This document shows, piece after piece, positions 33,081-42,790 of a stretch of 64,000 bases of DNA. The notes under the pieces were generated by a model. The model worked only from the letters and a program-made list of their open reading frames with translations, did no database searches and had not been told where the DNA came from. The DNA lies in the NCBI RefSeq assembly GCF_963576675.1, contig NC_088918.1, forward strand, positions 62,327,001 through 62,391,000, read 5' to 3'. Each line of letters begins with the position of its first letter. The stretch's first letter is position 1. The translations under genes and the position numbers were made by a program. Source of the DNA: Euphorbia lathyris. Lineage: Eukaryota > Streptophyta > Magnoliopsida > Malpighiales > Euphorbiaceae.

Positions 33081-33594
33081 AATTAAACCCACTCTTATAA
33101 TCATGACTAAAACCAATCTGCAAAACATTCTTACCGATAACTTCTCAATGAAAGACCTTGGTGAAGCAGCTTATATACTTGATATAAAGATCTATAGAGA
33201 TAGATCGAGAAGACTGCTTGGTCTTTCACAGGCTACATACATTGAAAAGGTGCTAAATCGGTTTAGCATGCTTGAATCGAAACGAGGTAACTTACCCATG
33301 CTACATGGAGTAAAGTTAAACAATCATCAATGTCCTAAAACCGATGATGACAAAAGACGGATGGCTGTAGTCCCGTACGCCAGCGCAATCGGTTCGATTA
33401 TGTATGCTATGCTATGCACTAGACTTGACGTAGCGTTCGCGTTATCTGTAACGAGTCGTTACCAAGGGAATCCGGGAGACGAGCATTGGATTGCCGTCAA
33501 GAACATTCTTAAGTACTTGAGAAGAACTAAAGATATGTTCCTAGTGTACGAAGAAGGTGATCTGAAAATAGAAGGATTTTCAGACGCAAGTCAT
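33081..33594 (+). pseudogene. Copia-1 RT C-terminal part and RNase H start
   Basis: The frame starts within the copia RT (KTNLQNILTDNFSMKDLGEA, YILDIKIYRDRS) and lacks the upstream YVDD box and all earlier domains, implying a large internal deletion. It runs through YASAIGSIMYAMLCTR and VAFALSVTSRYQ to GFSDASH, where the Athila-like element is inserted. Apart from the two truncations the frame is open. It continues at 42318. Confidence 0.88.
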
Positions 33595-35148
33595 TGATGC
33601 GGTTTCTGGGAAACCTCACTAAGGGATAAGTGTACCCCGTCGTTATCAAGTAATAAATTTCTGGTTTAAGTCCAGGTTATCGTCCACAGGATTTATTTCT
33701 GCAAGTATCAAGCTACTCGATCTCGGATGTTATCTAGGCTTAGGGGGTTTTGAGTTTGGTTTGTTTAATTAATCTACTCCTAGGTTGAATTATGCTAATC
33801 CTAGCTAAGTTATCTAATTCTAGCTAAGTTATCTAATTCTAACTAAATTATCTAAGTTATTCTACGCCTAACTAAGTTACTCTACCCCTAATTGATCTTT
33901 TACCAAAGCAATTAACTGAATGAACATGAAGGAATACGATGATAACAATGACAGAATGTTTAAGCAATTGAATTGAAACTAAGTCGCTTGTGTCCAAGGC
34001 GATTAACCCGACCTATCCTCCTAAAGTCCCTAGTTCGTGATTCCCTTGTAAGGCCGAAACTAGCTCTAAGGCTCAGTAATTTGGGCTTAATCTTCTATAG
34101 GGTCGTCAATCCTATAGGCACTGACTAGGTCAGATTCAGCTCGCAATATGTGCCAACCTAATTTTGGGATTATCGAATGAGTTAAACCAATCAGACAAAG
34201 CGTGAGACAAAGATTAAAACATCAAAACAATTGAATGAACAAAAACTATATTATATATCAAAGATGAATGTATTGTCACGAAGTTACAATAAACCTATAA
34301 TTCATAGCATGTATCAGAGGCTAGACAGAATATAAAAGAAGAAAAATCCCTTTCAGGGAACCTGTCTACCAATGCAGGCGTCTTTCTAGGATTTAAGGAT
34401 GGAGCTTGAGTAATCCTCGGTGAACGGAGCTTCGAAGGTATCTTCAATGGAGGTTTGAAGGATATGGAGGAGGTGGAGAGGATTTCTCAAGGTGGAAGCT
34501 AAGCTAATTACAAAAGTAAAAGATGTTTAATTTACAATTGAAAATTCCTATTTATAGACGCGTCTCGGGCCTCGTTTTGACCTATTTTCGTGTCCTAGTT
34601 GGTGTAGGAAGACGTGGGGCCGAACGTGGCTTCGTGGGGGCGGAATTGGTCTTTTTGACCAATTCCCGCAGGGCTGCTCGGTGAGCAGGCGCCTGTCGCC
34701 CTGCTCGGCGAGCAGAAATGGCCCGTGGGGCCCTGCTCGCCGAGCGTTTTCGCCCGAAGCGCGCTCGATCCAAGCTCGATGAGTTCCGCAACCTTTTTCG
34801 TCCGACTTCACACCTGCACATGCATAAAAACTCCGGAAAACATTAGTCCAAAAGCCAAATTGATCCGTCAATCGCTTATTTTGAGCAAACGCTTCGTTTG
34901 GTGCGACTTTTGACGGACCAATTAGCTTCAAAAGATAACGGAATTCTAATACGCATGCTATTTCGGCCGTATTTGCCTAAAGTGATTACAAAACGAGCCT
35001 AAACGATGAAAAGTAAATAGAATGTTCTCAATTCCTAACTAACTCACACAAAAGCATTTAAATGCGAGAATTGCTCGCTTATTAGCCAAATAACTCTAAA
35101 AACCGTCCTAAAACCGTACCCAAAGATAGGGGTTTTTGACCCCTATCA
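33595..35148 (-). repeat. Athila-like 1: 3' LTR (1554 bp)
   Basis: Edges TGATGCGG (33595) and CCCCTATCA (35148) on the plus strand. A TATA box (CTATAAATAG, minus strand) lies at 34548-34557. Three units of CTGCTCGGCGAGCAG-type palindromes lie at 34673-34746, upstream of it. A run of about 19-bp repeats with TCTAATTCTAGCTAAGTTA lies near 33795-33860. The right LTR is 105 bp longer. Confidence 0.9.
34673..34746. repeat. Palindrome array, 3 units (3' LTR)
   Basis: CTGCTCGGTGAGCAG, CTGCTCGGCGAGCAG and CTGCTCGCCGAGCG. It lies about 115 bp upstream of the LTR TATA box in the transcription direction. Confidence 0.85.
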
Positions 35149-35161
35149 AACCTCCTCGCAC
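35149..35161 (-). promoter_or_regulatory. Polypurine tract of Athila-like 1
   Basis: GTGCGAGGAGGTT on the minus strand lies directly before the 3' LTR. The related element 2 has a matching tract at 28466-28475. Confidence 0.65.
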
Positions 35162-36707
35162 TTAAAACTTTACTTGTCCCCAAGTAAACTAAAAAACTAA
35201 ACCCGCCATCACAAGCAAGCTAGAAAACTTCCTAGTTTGACTAGGTGCTTGACACAATTTCGAGTATCTGTAATTACATGCATTCGGAAATACAAAGTAG
35301 AGACACGATATCCAAAAGCCGCATTTCAATTACAATAGGTCATAGTTTTAAGCAAAAAGGACACATGTTCAATTAAACGAGCTTGAGGGGATCGCTAAGT
35401 AAAACACCTCACCATAGGTAGTTCACTCATTCACACAATTTTTGGTGGCTAAGGTGTTTACTCTCGGCTTAAGTTCTTGCTTAGGATTACGTTGATTTTG
35501 CACGTTCATCCGAGTTCCTCTACTATGCTATATGACTCCGATGATATCAAAAACAACCTCTAATTGGGGTTGTAATGTGGTTAGAGGGTTAAAGGTACAA
35601 CAAAGGTTAAATGTTCTAGCGCTACAAAAACAAAGTTTAAATGGCTTTAGCAAATATGAAGTGACTGAGCTTTTTATTCATCCCTTATTATTTTCGTTTT
35701 GGGGTGTTTTCTTTGAGACGTTTTTTATTTTTGTAAAAACTGGGGAATGGAGTTCTTCCCTTTTGTACGTCTCTTTTCTTTTCTTTTTCTTTTTCTGTTT
35801 TTCTCTTTCTTTTCCCCCCTTTTTTTTCTTTTTGGGATAGTGATGCTCATTCACTTTTTAGTCTTTTGGCTTGCTACTGTAATGCCATAAACAAAGACAA
35901 AGCGCTAGAAGAAAACAAAGGCTCAAGTCGAGCTTTGCAAAAACAAAGGTTAAGCGGCGAACCAAATTGTGGTTCGCAAAAACGGGTTAGAATGAAAGAA
36001 AAATCTACAAACTACAAAAATGTCGGCTCAAAGGGGCTTCCTAGAGTGGATGAAAAAGAAAAACAAGGTAAAGAAAATGGTTAATTCTAATGAGGCTGAT
36101 TCATCGCTTACCATCTCAAATCATTGCATGTAGGTTCAACACAGTATTAGGTGCAAAATCTGTAATCTTCCACAAGTCAAAGCATTCACACAAAAATGTC
36201 AAGAAAAAGAGCTTTTTGATGTTCGCTCTTAGGCTCAAATTCAGCTCACAATTCTTTGGGTTTCAATTTTGTGTTTACTAGTTTTCCCCAAACTCAAGTT
36301 TAATATCACATGCCTTCAATTCTTAAGTTATCTACCTAAGTAATGATTTTAGAATTTCTTCAAAAGTAGGGTCTAAATGCAAACTGTAGCTCATGCTTTT
36401 ACAGATATAAGAGTTGTGTCCTACGCCTAAACTAGTTGTCATGCAATTTTAGATCCCTCAAAGACAAATAACGAAGTTTAGATTCGAAGGAGGTTCACGG
36501 TTTTAGGTCCTAAACATGAAAAAAAACATAAACAAAACCTAAAAACGCTAAACTAAACTAGACACGACGCAACAAAAATTTAAAATTTATACAATTTTTG
36601 TAAGTTTGTCTACCCCTCCTCCTCACACTAAAAATATGCAATAAGTTCCAACATTGCATCATAAATCATGAAGTACGAGTGTAAAAAGTTAGGGTGGAGA
36701 AGACAAC
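35149..36707 (-). other. Noncoding 3' internal region of Athila-like 1
   Basis: Lies between the env-like stop and the 3' LTR. It holds the PPT (35149-35161) and a long pyrimidine-rich run on the plus strand (about 35757-35840), which is purine-rich in the element's sense strand. No gene seen. Confidence 0.6.
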
Positions 36708-37898
36708 TTACTGATCGGCCGGAGGGTATGGCCAAGGCATGTTGTAGCGCTCGCAGTAGTCTGCCGCTACGTACTCAAGACCCGAAAGCCTTCGGTCCAT
36801 GTTCTGCTCAAAGTTGGTGAACCGTTGGTCCATCTGCTGAACAGTGTTAAAGGTTCGTAGGTTAAGATCTCGCATTTCTGTCATCATAGTGTTGATGGCT
36901 TGGAACTGGGCCTCCGTCCCCGGCGCTTGGTGTTCCCTTTGGTCTCCTGCTGTCGCAGGTTCTTCTTCCTCGGGTTCCTTGTCCCTTTGTTGCGGACCCC
37001 GTGCTCTTTTTCTTCCCCCTCCGCTGGAACTTGCTCCTCCAGTTGGGTTCCTGTTTAAGACTTCTTGAAAAGTAGATTTCCCCAAAAACTTGGAGTTAAG
37101 CAAAGTAGGGTAAATAGCAATTTCGGGGTTGTCCAAATTTTTAAATTGGCTCTCAAGCAGGTTGGTAACTAAGTGCCCAAGACCTAGGGAACCACGTTTT
37201 CTGCTCGTTTGGCTTGAGAAGCCTTCAAATATGGTCTTAACATTATCCACATGTTTGTGGTTGGCCACGCACCACAGTATGAGTAATTCCGTCTTTGAGA
37301 CTTTATTGCTCTCGTTTTTGCCCAATAAGTTGTGGGCCACAAATTTGTGAACAAGATTGAGAAGTGGGTCTAGGAGAGTGACTGGGCTAGCAGTCTGGGA
37401 GTTAAAGTCTGATATGCCTATGAGTTGTTCCCAAGCTATATCTTTTGTTATAGGCTTCTCAAAGTCTGAGATCGCCTCTGGGTGATTATGAACTCCCATT
37501 AGGGCTGCTAGTGTGGTAGCATCAAGGCGGTAAGGTTTACTGTTTAGCCTAAAAGAATGCTTCCCACCGCCCAAGGGTAGCTCCTTTTTCCAAGTGGTCA
37601 AGAATTCTATAGTAAAGTTGTGATAAACCGGAGTCTGTGTTGTGGCTAGTCTATACCAGCCGTGGAATTTGAGGATTTCATTGAAATCCTTCTTTAAGTC
37701 TAGACTCGATAAAAAGGTTTGATCGACAACTACGTGTGTAGCAAGGTCTTGCTTGGAAAACCTATCGTACAAAATTCCCTCACGTTCATCAATAAGACCA
37801 AAGGGTGGATCATACTTAGCTTGGAGGCTTTCGTCGAACTCGACCTCAGATTCGGCTTCGTTCTCGACGACGATCTTAGCTTTGCCTTTCCGACCCAT
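36708..37898 (-). CDS. Env-like / ATHILA ORF1-like protein (396 aa)
   Basis: Second gene of the element, with unknown molecular role. The ATG at 37898 is followed by a basic start (MGRKGKAKIV), which is preferred over the 26-codon longer frame because the upstream codons look noncoding. Residues about 25-270 form a globular domain with FHGWYRLATTQTPVYHNFTI, FRLNSKPYRLDATTLAALMG and LGLGHLVTNLL. It follows the pattern of the plant retrotransposon ORF-1/putative transposon protein group (recalled). A low-complexity linker rich in Gly/Arg then Glu/Pro (about 285-325) is followed by a heptad-like helix (NTMMTEMRDLN, MDQRFTNFEQNMDRRL) that may mediate oligomerisation. No signal peptide or membrane span is evident. 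The frame is intact. A broken relative is at 30803-31500. Confidence 0.8.
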   Translation of the reverse strand: MGRKGKAKIVVENEAESEVEFDESLQAKYDPPFGLIDEREGILYDRFSKQDLATHVVVDQTFLSSLDLKKDFNEILKFHGWYRLATTQTPVYHNFTIEFLTTWKKELPLGGGKHSFRLNSKPYRLDATTLAALMGVHNHPEAISDFEKPITKDIAWEQLIGISDFNSQTASPVTLLDPLLNLVHKFVAHNLLGKNESNKVSKTELLILWCVANHKHVDNVKTIFEGFSSQTSRKRGSLGLGHLVTNLLESQFKNLDNPEIAIYPTLLNSKFLGKSTFQEVLNRNPTGGASSSGGGRKRARGPQQRDKEPEEEEPATAGDQREHQAPGTEAQFQAINTMMTEMRDLNLRTFNTVQQMDQRFTNFEQNMDRRLSGLEYVAADYCERYNMPWPYPPADQ

Positions 37899-38832
37899 AT
37901 TTCCTGAGGAATAGACCAAAAATGGAAGAGTTAGAAAATATTTACAAGTTTCAACATAAAACCCCCAATAAACCATTCATAGGCAACAGTCATAGCTTTA
38001 GGCACTTAGGGACTAAACCATAAGTATTTGGTCCCTAAGTCTTTTACCCGAAATTCACAAAATTCATGCAAAATTGAAGATACCCAATGACTAAAACATA
38101 AAAAGAATGCAATTCAGAACTCCATTGACAAGTTTCTAACTATGATTTGAATAGTTGAACTTTGAGCTAAAATGGGGATTTTGCCCAAATTGAGCAATTT
38201 CTCCAAATATTCACAAATTGAGAATAGAAATCACACCCAAACTATAGATTAATCATTATGTTAACATAAATTGCAAGGAAATTAAGAGTTTAAAAGCAAA
38301 CAAGACATTAATTTGAGAAAAGGAAAAAAAAACCAAAACTTAGGTTTTTCTCAAACCTCAAAAATTATCACCCTAAGCTAAAATCTAAGCCTATGAACAT
38401 GTTAGAAATAAAAAATAGGTAAAGATTCATACCTTATATCTTGAATTCGGATTAGAATGAAGAATTTGGGGGGTTAGGTTTTGAAGAAGCAAAAGAGGAA
38501 GGAGAAGGGAAGAATGAAAGAATATGATAAAAAGAAAGAAGAGAGAAGGAAAGAAGAAGGTGGGGAAGGGGATGATGAGTCACCCCCCTTTTTCTTTTCT
38601 TATTCTTTTCTTTATTTTATTTTTTTTTTCTTCTTTCTTTCTCTTTTTTTTTATAATAGAGTGCGGGGGAACAAAGTTTGACAGTATAAATAAACAAACG
38701 AGATCAAAATTCAATTAACCAAAATAATAAAAGGAAATAGGAGCAAAAAAAACAAAAAGAAAAGAAAATGCAGAATCAAATTGTTCAAATTTTGGATTAA
38801 AAACCGAGGAGAACCCGATTTCTCCCCCTTAC
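37899..38832 (-). other. Spacer between gag and env-like gene, with GA/CT block
   Basis: About 930 bp with no pol trace, where a complete Athila-type element would carry several kilobases of pol. It contains a purine-only-like stretch (about 38480-38575) followed by a pyrimidine-rich stretch (about 38583-38655). Their AAGAAAGAA and TTCTTTCTT words could pair as a hairpin. Confidence 0.65.
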
Positions 38833-40272
38833 TCAATCCTTTCTCAGGATCTTTGGATTCTTCTCCGTTATGCTCGGGAGAGAACCCTGTGGCCTTTCCT
38901 GCCTGTCCCTATTAATCTGAGCCACCTGATTGCTCAAGTCCTTACAGAAGGCTTCGTTGTTGGCAAGCCTAGCTGAGATCTCCTTTAGAAGAGTGATCAC
39001 TTCGTCAGATTCCTTAGGGTGTTGCACTGGCCCTTGATTTTGCTGTTGGTATAGGGGCATGTCAAGCCCCTGCTCTCTATGCTCTTGAACAAATCCGCTA
39101 GGAGGTCGGAGCACATTCTGATTTGAATTCCCGTAAGAGAGGTTCGGGTGCTGAGGCCTCCTGTAGTTGCCATTGTTGTTGTAGGAGTTGTAGTTGTTGG
39201 GGTTACCGTTGTTGTAGTTCTGATTGTATCTCGGCTGCCCCCCAACGTAATTGACTATCTCCACCCCATCTCCAGCGAAAGGGCTACCTGCTTGACAATC
39301 CTTTCCATTGTGGTCGCCGCCACAGTGCACGCAGGTGGGAGGTCGGCAAAGCGTAGCCAACAGTACATCCATCTTCCTACTCAAATCTGCAACAGCTGGA
39401 TTTTGTTCCTGTTCTTCCACAGGAAATACCCGCTGCCTAGTGGGGCCGGCGAGCTTCTGTTCTTGCCACTGCACACTCTTTCTGGCCAGCTCATTAATCA
39501 TGTCATATGCCTCTACTGCTGTCTTTCTAAACAAATCTCCACCCGCTGCGGAGTCGACAATGGCTCTTTTTGTGGGTGTCAGTCCGTGATAGAAGACGCT
39601 CACTAACTGATGCTTGGGTATGTCATGATGAGGGCACATGCGTAGAATTTTCCTGAATCGAGTCCAAGATGTGTGGAGTGCCTCATGCTCGGGTTGGTGG
39701 AAGGATGTGATCTCACCCCTGAGCATTGCTGTCTTCGAGGGAGGGAAGTAGTAGGACAAGAATTCCTTCTCCAACCCTGCCCATGTTGTGATTGAACCAG
39801 GCTCCAGTGTTCTCAGCCATTCCAAAGCTTGCCCCGTCAGAGAGAATGGGAACAATTTCAGTCTAGCAGCATCTTGGGGGACCCCTTTGGTCCTTGCAGT
39901 GTCTGCGCATATTAGGAAGCGATCCAGATGATCATTCGGGCTCTCGTGTGCTTCTCCTCCAAACAGTTCGGTCTGTTGGATCAAGTGAATTATACCAGAC
40001 TTGATTTCGTATGTGTTTGCCGGAATGTTTGGAGCAGCAATGCCTGACAGATGCTGATGTCGGTGGGGTGCCAGGATCTCACTCATCAGACGAGTGTCGC
40101 TCTCTGGTCCGATGTTCTCATTGTTCCGTTCATTGTCAGTCATCTTGATGGGCTTGATAGGCTCGATGATCTTGTCTTGCTTTAGCCTTCCGATCTGTTT
40201 GCTCCTGCGAAGAGTACGTTCAAGTTCAGGGTTAAGAGGGACAACCGGTATTTTCGCTGATCTCGTAGGCAT
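38833..40272 (-). CDS. Gag protein of Athila-like element 1 (479 aa)
   Basis: Structural protein that would package the element RNA. The ATG at 40272 (MPTRSAKIPVV) fits Athila-type gag starts; the frame extends 58 codons further upstream, but those codons look like leader. The N-terminal 45 residues are basic. The retrotransposon gag core spans about residues 95-250 (FGGEAHESPNDHLDRFL, KLFPFSLTGQALEWL, FLSYYFPPSKTAMLRGEI). A cysteine-histidine cluster CVHCGGDHNGKDC near residue 320 resembles a zinc knuckle but has CX2CX3HX4C spacing, one residue shorter than the usual form. Then comes an Asn/Tyr-rich stretch (about 350-385) and a C-terminal helix. The frame is intact. No protease follows in frame or downstream. 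Confidence 0.88.
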   Translation of the reverse strand: MPTRSAKIPVVPLNPELERTLRRSKQIGRLKQDKIIEPIKPIKMTDNERNNENIGPESDTRLMSEILAPHRHQHLSGIAAPNIPANTYEIKSGIIHLIQQTELFGGEAHESPNDHLDRFLICADTARTKGVPQDAARLKLFPFSLTGQALEWLRTLEPGSITTWAGLEKEFLSYYFPPSKTAMLRGEITSFHQPEHEALHTSWTRFRKILRMCPHHDIPKHQLVSVFYHGLTPTKRAIVDSAAGGDLFRKTAVEAYDMINELARKSVQWQEQKLAGPTRQRVFPVEEQEQNPAVADLSRKMDVLLATLCRPPTCVHCGGDHNGKDCQAGSPFAGDGVEIVNYVGGQPRYNQNYNNGNPNNYNSYNNNGNYRRPQHPNLSYGNSNQNVLRPPSGFVQEHREQGLDMPLYQQQNQGPVQHPKESDEVITLLKEISARLANNEAFCKDLSNQVAQINRDRQERPQGSLPSITEKNPKILRKD

Positions 40273-40630
40273 ACGCTGAGAAAAGATAAATACAGAAATA
40301 AATGAAAGCTGAAGGGAAATCATACAAATCATACAGTTTTGTACAAGTATAAGAATGGTATGGGTAAACATATACAGACATGTATAGGTCAAGTTGATAA
40401 CTACATGTTCGTACAAACGAATACACACAAGCGTAAGTATAAACAAGGATGGTTATCATAAATGAGTATATATAAATAAGTGTATATAAACAAGTATAAA
40501 CGGTATAGATACATAATAAAAAGAATCATGATTATAAACAAGTATATATGATATTAACAAGGAAAGTATTCACAAAGAATGCCTAAACTAACAAGTCGAC
40601 CTTTGGTTCGATATTGCAGAAGAAATAAAT
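40273..40630 (-). other. Leader between primer site and gag
   Basis: AT-rich untranslated leader of the element, with TATA/GTATA-rich low-complexity sequence near 40450-40550. It would hold any packaging signal; none is recognised. Confidence 0.55.
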
Positions 40631-40647
40631 CCCCGGCAACGGCGCCA
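40631..40647 (-). promoter_or_regulatory. Primer-binding site, tRNA-Asp type
   Basis: On the minus strand TGGCGCCGTTGCCGGGG lies six bases after the 5' LTR. This is the primer-binding site typical of Athila/Tat elements. Confidence 0.85.
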
Positions 40648-40653
40648 AAAACT

Positions 40654-42312
40654 TGATGCGGTTTCTGGGAAACCTCACTAAGGGATAAGTGTACCCCGTC
40701 ATTATCAAGTAATAAATTTCTGGTTTAAGTCCAGGTTATCGTCCACAGGATTTATTTCTGCAAGTATCAAGCTACTCGATCTCGGATGTTATCTAGGCTT
40801 AGGGGGTTTTGAGTTTGGTTTGTTTAATTAATCTACTCCTAGGTTGAATTATGCTAATCCTAGCTAAGTTATCTAATTCTAACTAAGTTATCTAATTCTA
40901 GCTAAGTTATCTAATTCTAACTAAATTATCTAAGTTATTCTACGCCTAACTAAGTTACTCTACCCCTAATTGATCTTTTACCAAAGCAATTAACTGAATG
41001 AACATGAAGGAATACGATGATAACAATGACAGAATGTTTAAGCAATTGAATTGAAACTAAGTCGCTTGTGTCCAAGGCGATTAACCCGACCTATCCTCCT
41101 AAAGTCCCTAGTTCGTGATTCCCTTGTAAGGCCGAAACTAGCTCTAAGGCTCAGTAATTTGGGCTTAATCTTCTATAGGGTCGTCAATCCTATAGGCACT
41201 GACTAGGTCAGATTCAGCTCGCAATATGTGCCAACCTAATTTTGGGATTATCGAATGAGTTAAACCAATCATACAAAGCGTGAGACAAAGATTAAAACAT
41301 CAAAACAATTGAATGAACAAAAACTATATTATATATCAAAGATGAATGTATTGTCACGAAGTTACAATAAACCTAGAATTCATAGCATGTATCAGAGGCT
41401 AGACAGAATATAAAAGAAGAAAAATCCCTTTCAGGGAACCTGTCTACCAATGCAGGCGTCTTTCTAGGATTTAAGGATGGAGCTTGAGTAATCCTCGGTG
41501 AACGGAGCTTCGAAGGTATCTTCAATGGAGGTTTGAAGGATATGGAGGAGGTGGAGAGGATTTCTCAAGGTGGAAGCTAAGCTAATTACAAAAGTAAAAG
41601 ATGTTTAATTTACAATTGAAAATTCCTATTTATAGACGCGTCTCGGGCCTCGTTTTGACCTATTTTCATGTCCTAGTTGGTGTAGGAAGATGTGGGGCCG
41701 AACGTGACTTCGTGGGGGCGGAATTGGTCTTTTTGACCAATTCCCGCAGGGCTGCTCGCCGAGCAGGAAAGGCTGCTCGGCGAGCAGGGCTGCTCGTGCC
41801 GAGCAGGCTCCTGCTCGCCGAGCAGGCGCCTGGCGCCCTGCTCGGTGAGCAGGCCACCAAGGGCCTGCTCGACGAGCAGAAATGGCCCGTGGGGCCCTGC
41901 TCGCCGAGCGTTTTCGCCTGAAGCGCGCTCGATCCAAGCTCGATGAGTTCCGCAACCTTTTTCGTCCGACTTCACACCTGCACATGCATAAAAACTCCGG
42001 AAAACATTAGTCCAAAAGCCAAATTGATCCGTCAATCGCTTATTTTGAGCAAACGCTTCGTTTGGTGCGACTTTTGACGGACCAATTAGCTTCAAAAGAT
42101 AACGGAATTCTAATACGCATGCTATTTCGGCCATATTTGCCTAAATTGATTACAAAACGAGCCTAAACGATGAAAAGTAAATAGAATGTTCTCAATTCCT
42201 AACTAACTCACACAAAAGCATTTAAATGCGAGAATTTCTCGCTTATTAGCCAAATAACTCTAAAAACCGTCCTAAAACCGTACCCAAAGATAGGGGTTTT
42301 TGACCCCTATCA
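40654..42312 (-). repeat. Athila-like 1: 5' LTR (1659 bp)
   Basis: Matches 33595-35148 with about ten substitutions, plus extra copies in two repeat tracts. The palindrome array at 41753-41908 has seven units against three, and the TCTAATTCTAACTAAGTTA tract near 40870-40930 has one more unit. Its TATA box lies at 41626-41635 (minus orientation). As the 5' LTR it is the one that would drive the element transcript. Confidence 0.9.
41753..41908. repeat. Palindrome array, 7 units (5' LTR)
   Basis: Units such as CTGCTCGCCGAGCAG, CTGCTCGGCGAGCAG, CTGCTCGTGCCGAGCAG, CTGCTCGGTGAGCAG and CTGCTCGACGAGCAG in tandem. Each can fold on itself and pair with its neighbours. It lies about 115 bp upstream of the TATA box in the transcription direction. 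Confidence 0.88.
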
Positions 42313-42776
42313 GTCATCTCACAGATGAGAATGATTTTAAATCCCAATCAGGATACCTGTTTATCTTGAATGGGGGCGCGGTCAGTTGGAAGAGTTCCAA
42401 TCAGGGAAGCGTAGCTTTCTCTATGACCGAGTCAGAGTATATCGCAGCTGCGGAAGCGGCAAAGGAAGCGGTTTGGATTAGAAAGTTCATTACAGAACTT
42501 GGTGTGGTGCCTGTCATTGTAAATCCCATTACACTGTATTGTGATAACAATGGAGCCATTGCGCAAGCAAAGGAACCACGGTCTCATAATGCGTCCAAGC
42601 ATTACCTTAAGCGATACCACATCATAAGAGAGATTGTGGCTAGAGGAGATGTGAGAATAGAAAGAGTACCTACAGAGGACAACGTTGCAGATCCGTTGAC
42701 AAAGCCTTTAACCCAGAGAGTACATCATCGTCATTTAACTTCTACTGGGATAAGTTTTAGAAACAATTGGCTTTAG
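42313..42776 (+). pseudogene. Copia-1 RNase H, C-terminal part
   Basis: Continuation of the frame cut at 33594. With one GTCAT removed, DASH joins LTDENDFKSQSGYLFI in phase. RNase H boxes are SMTESEYIAAAEAAKEAVWI and CDNNGAIAQAKEPRSH, with TEDNVADPLTKPL at the end. The stop at 42774-42776 is followed by a purine tract and the 3' LTR. No internal stop. Confidence 0.9.
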
Positions 42777-42790
42777 TCCAAGTGGGAGTA

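Larger units (their letters stand above)
33595..42312 (-). mobile_element. Athila-like element 1: gag plus env-like gene, no pol
   Basis: An 8.7 kb minus-strand element with TSD GTCAT (33590-33594 and 42313-42317), inserted in the RNase H of copia-1. LTRs at 33595-35148 and 40654-42312 start and end TGATAGGGG...CCGCATCA on the minus strand. The primer site matches tRNA-Asp (TGGCGCCGTTGCCGGGG), and the PPT contains GTGCGAGGAGGTT. It has two full open genes, gag and env-like, and nothing resembling protease, RT or integrase. About ten substitutions between the LTRs by eye make it the youngest LTR element here. It must take its enzymes from a partner if it still moves. Confidence 0.88.

Noticed and set aside
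34548..34931. Arg/Ala-rich frames in the Athila-like LTRs (also 41601-42134)
   Set aside because: They read through the GC palindrome array in an LTR; they shift between the two LTR copies and carry no domain.
36844..37350. Plus-strand frames opposite the env-like gene
   Set aside because: Antisense shadows with no domain; the minus-strand gene is intact.
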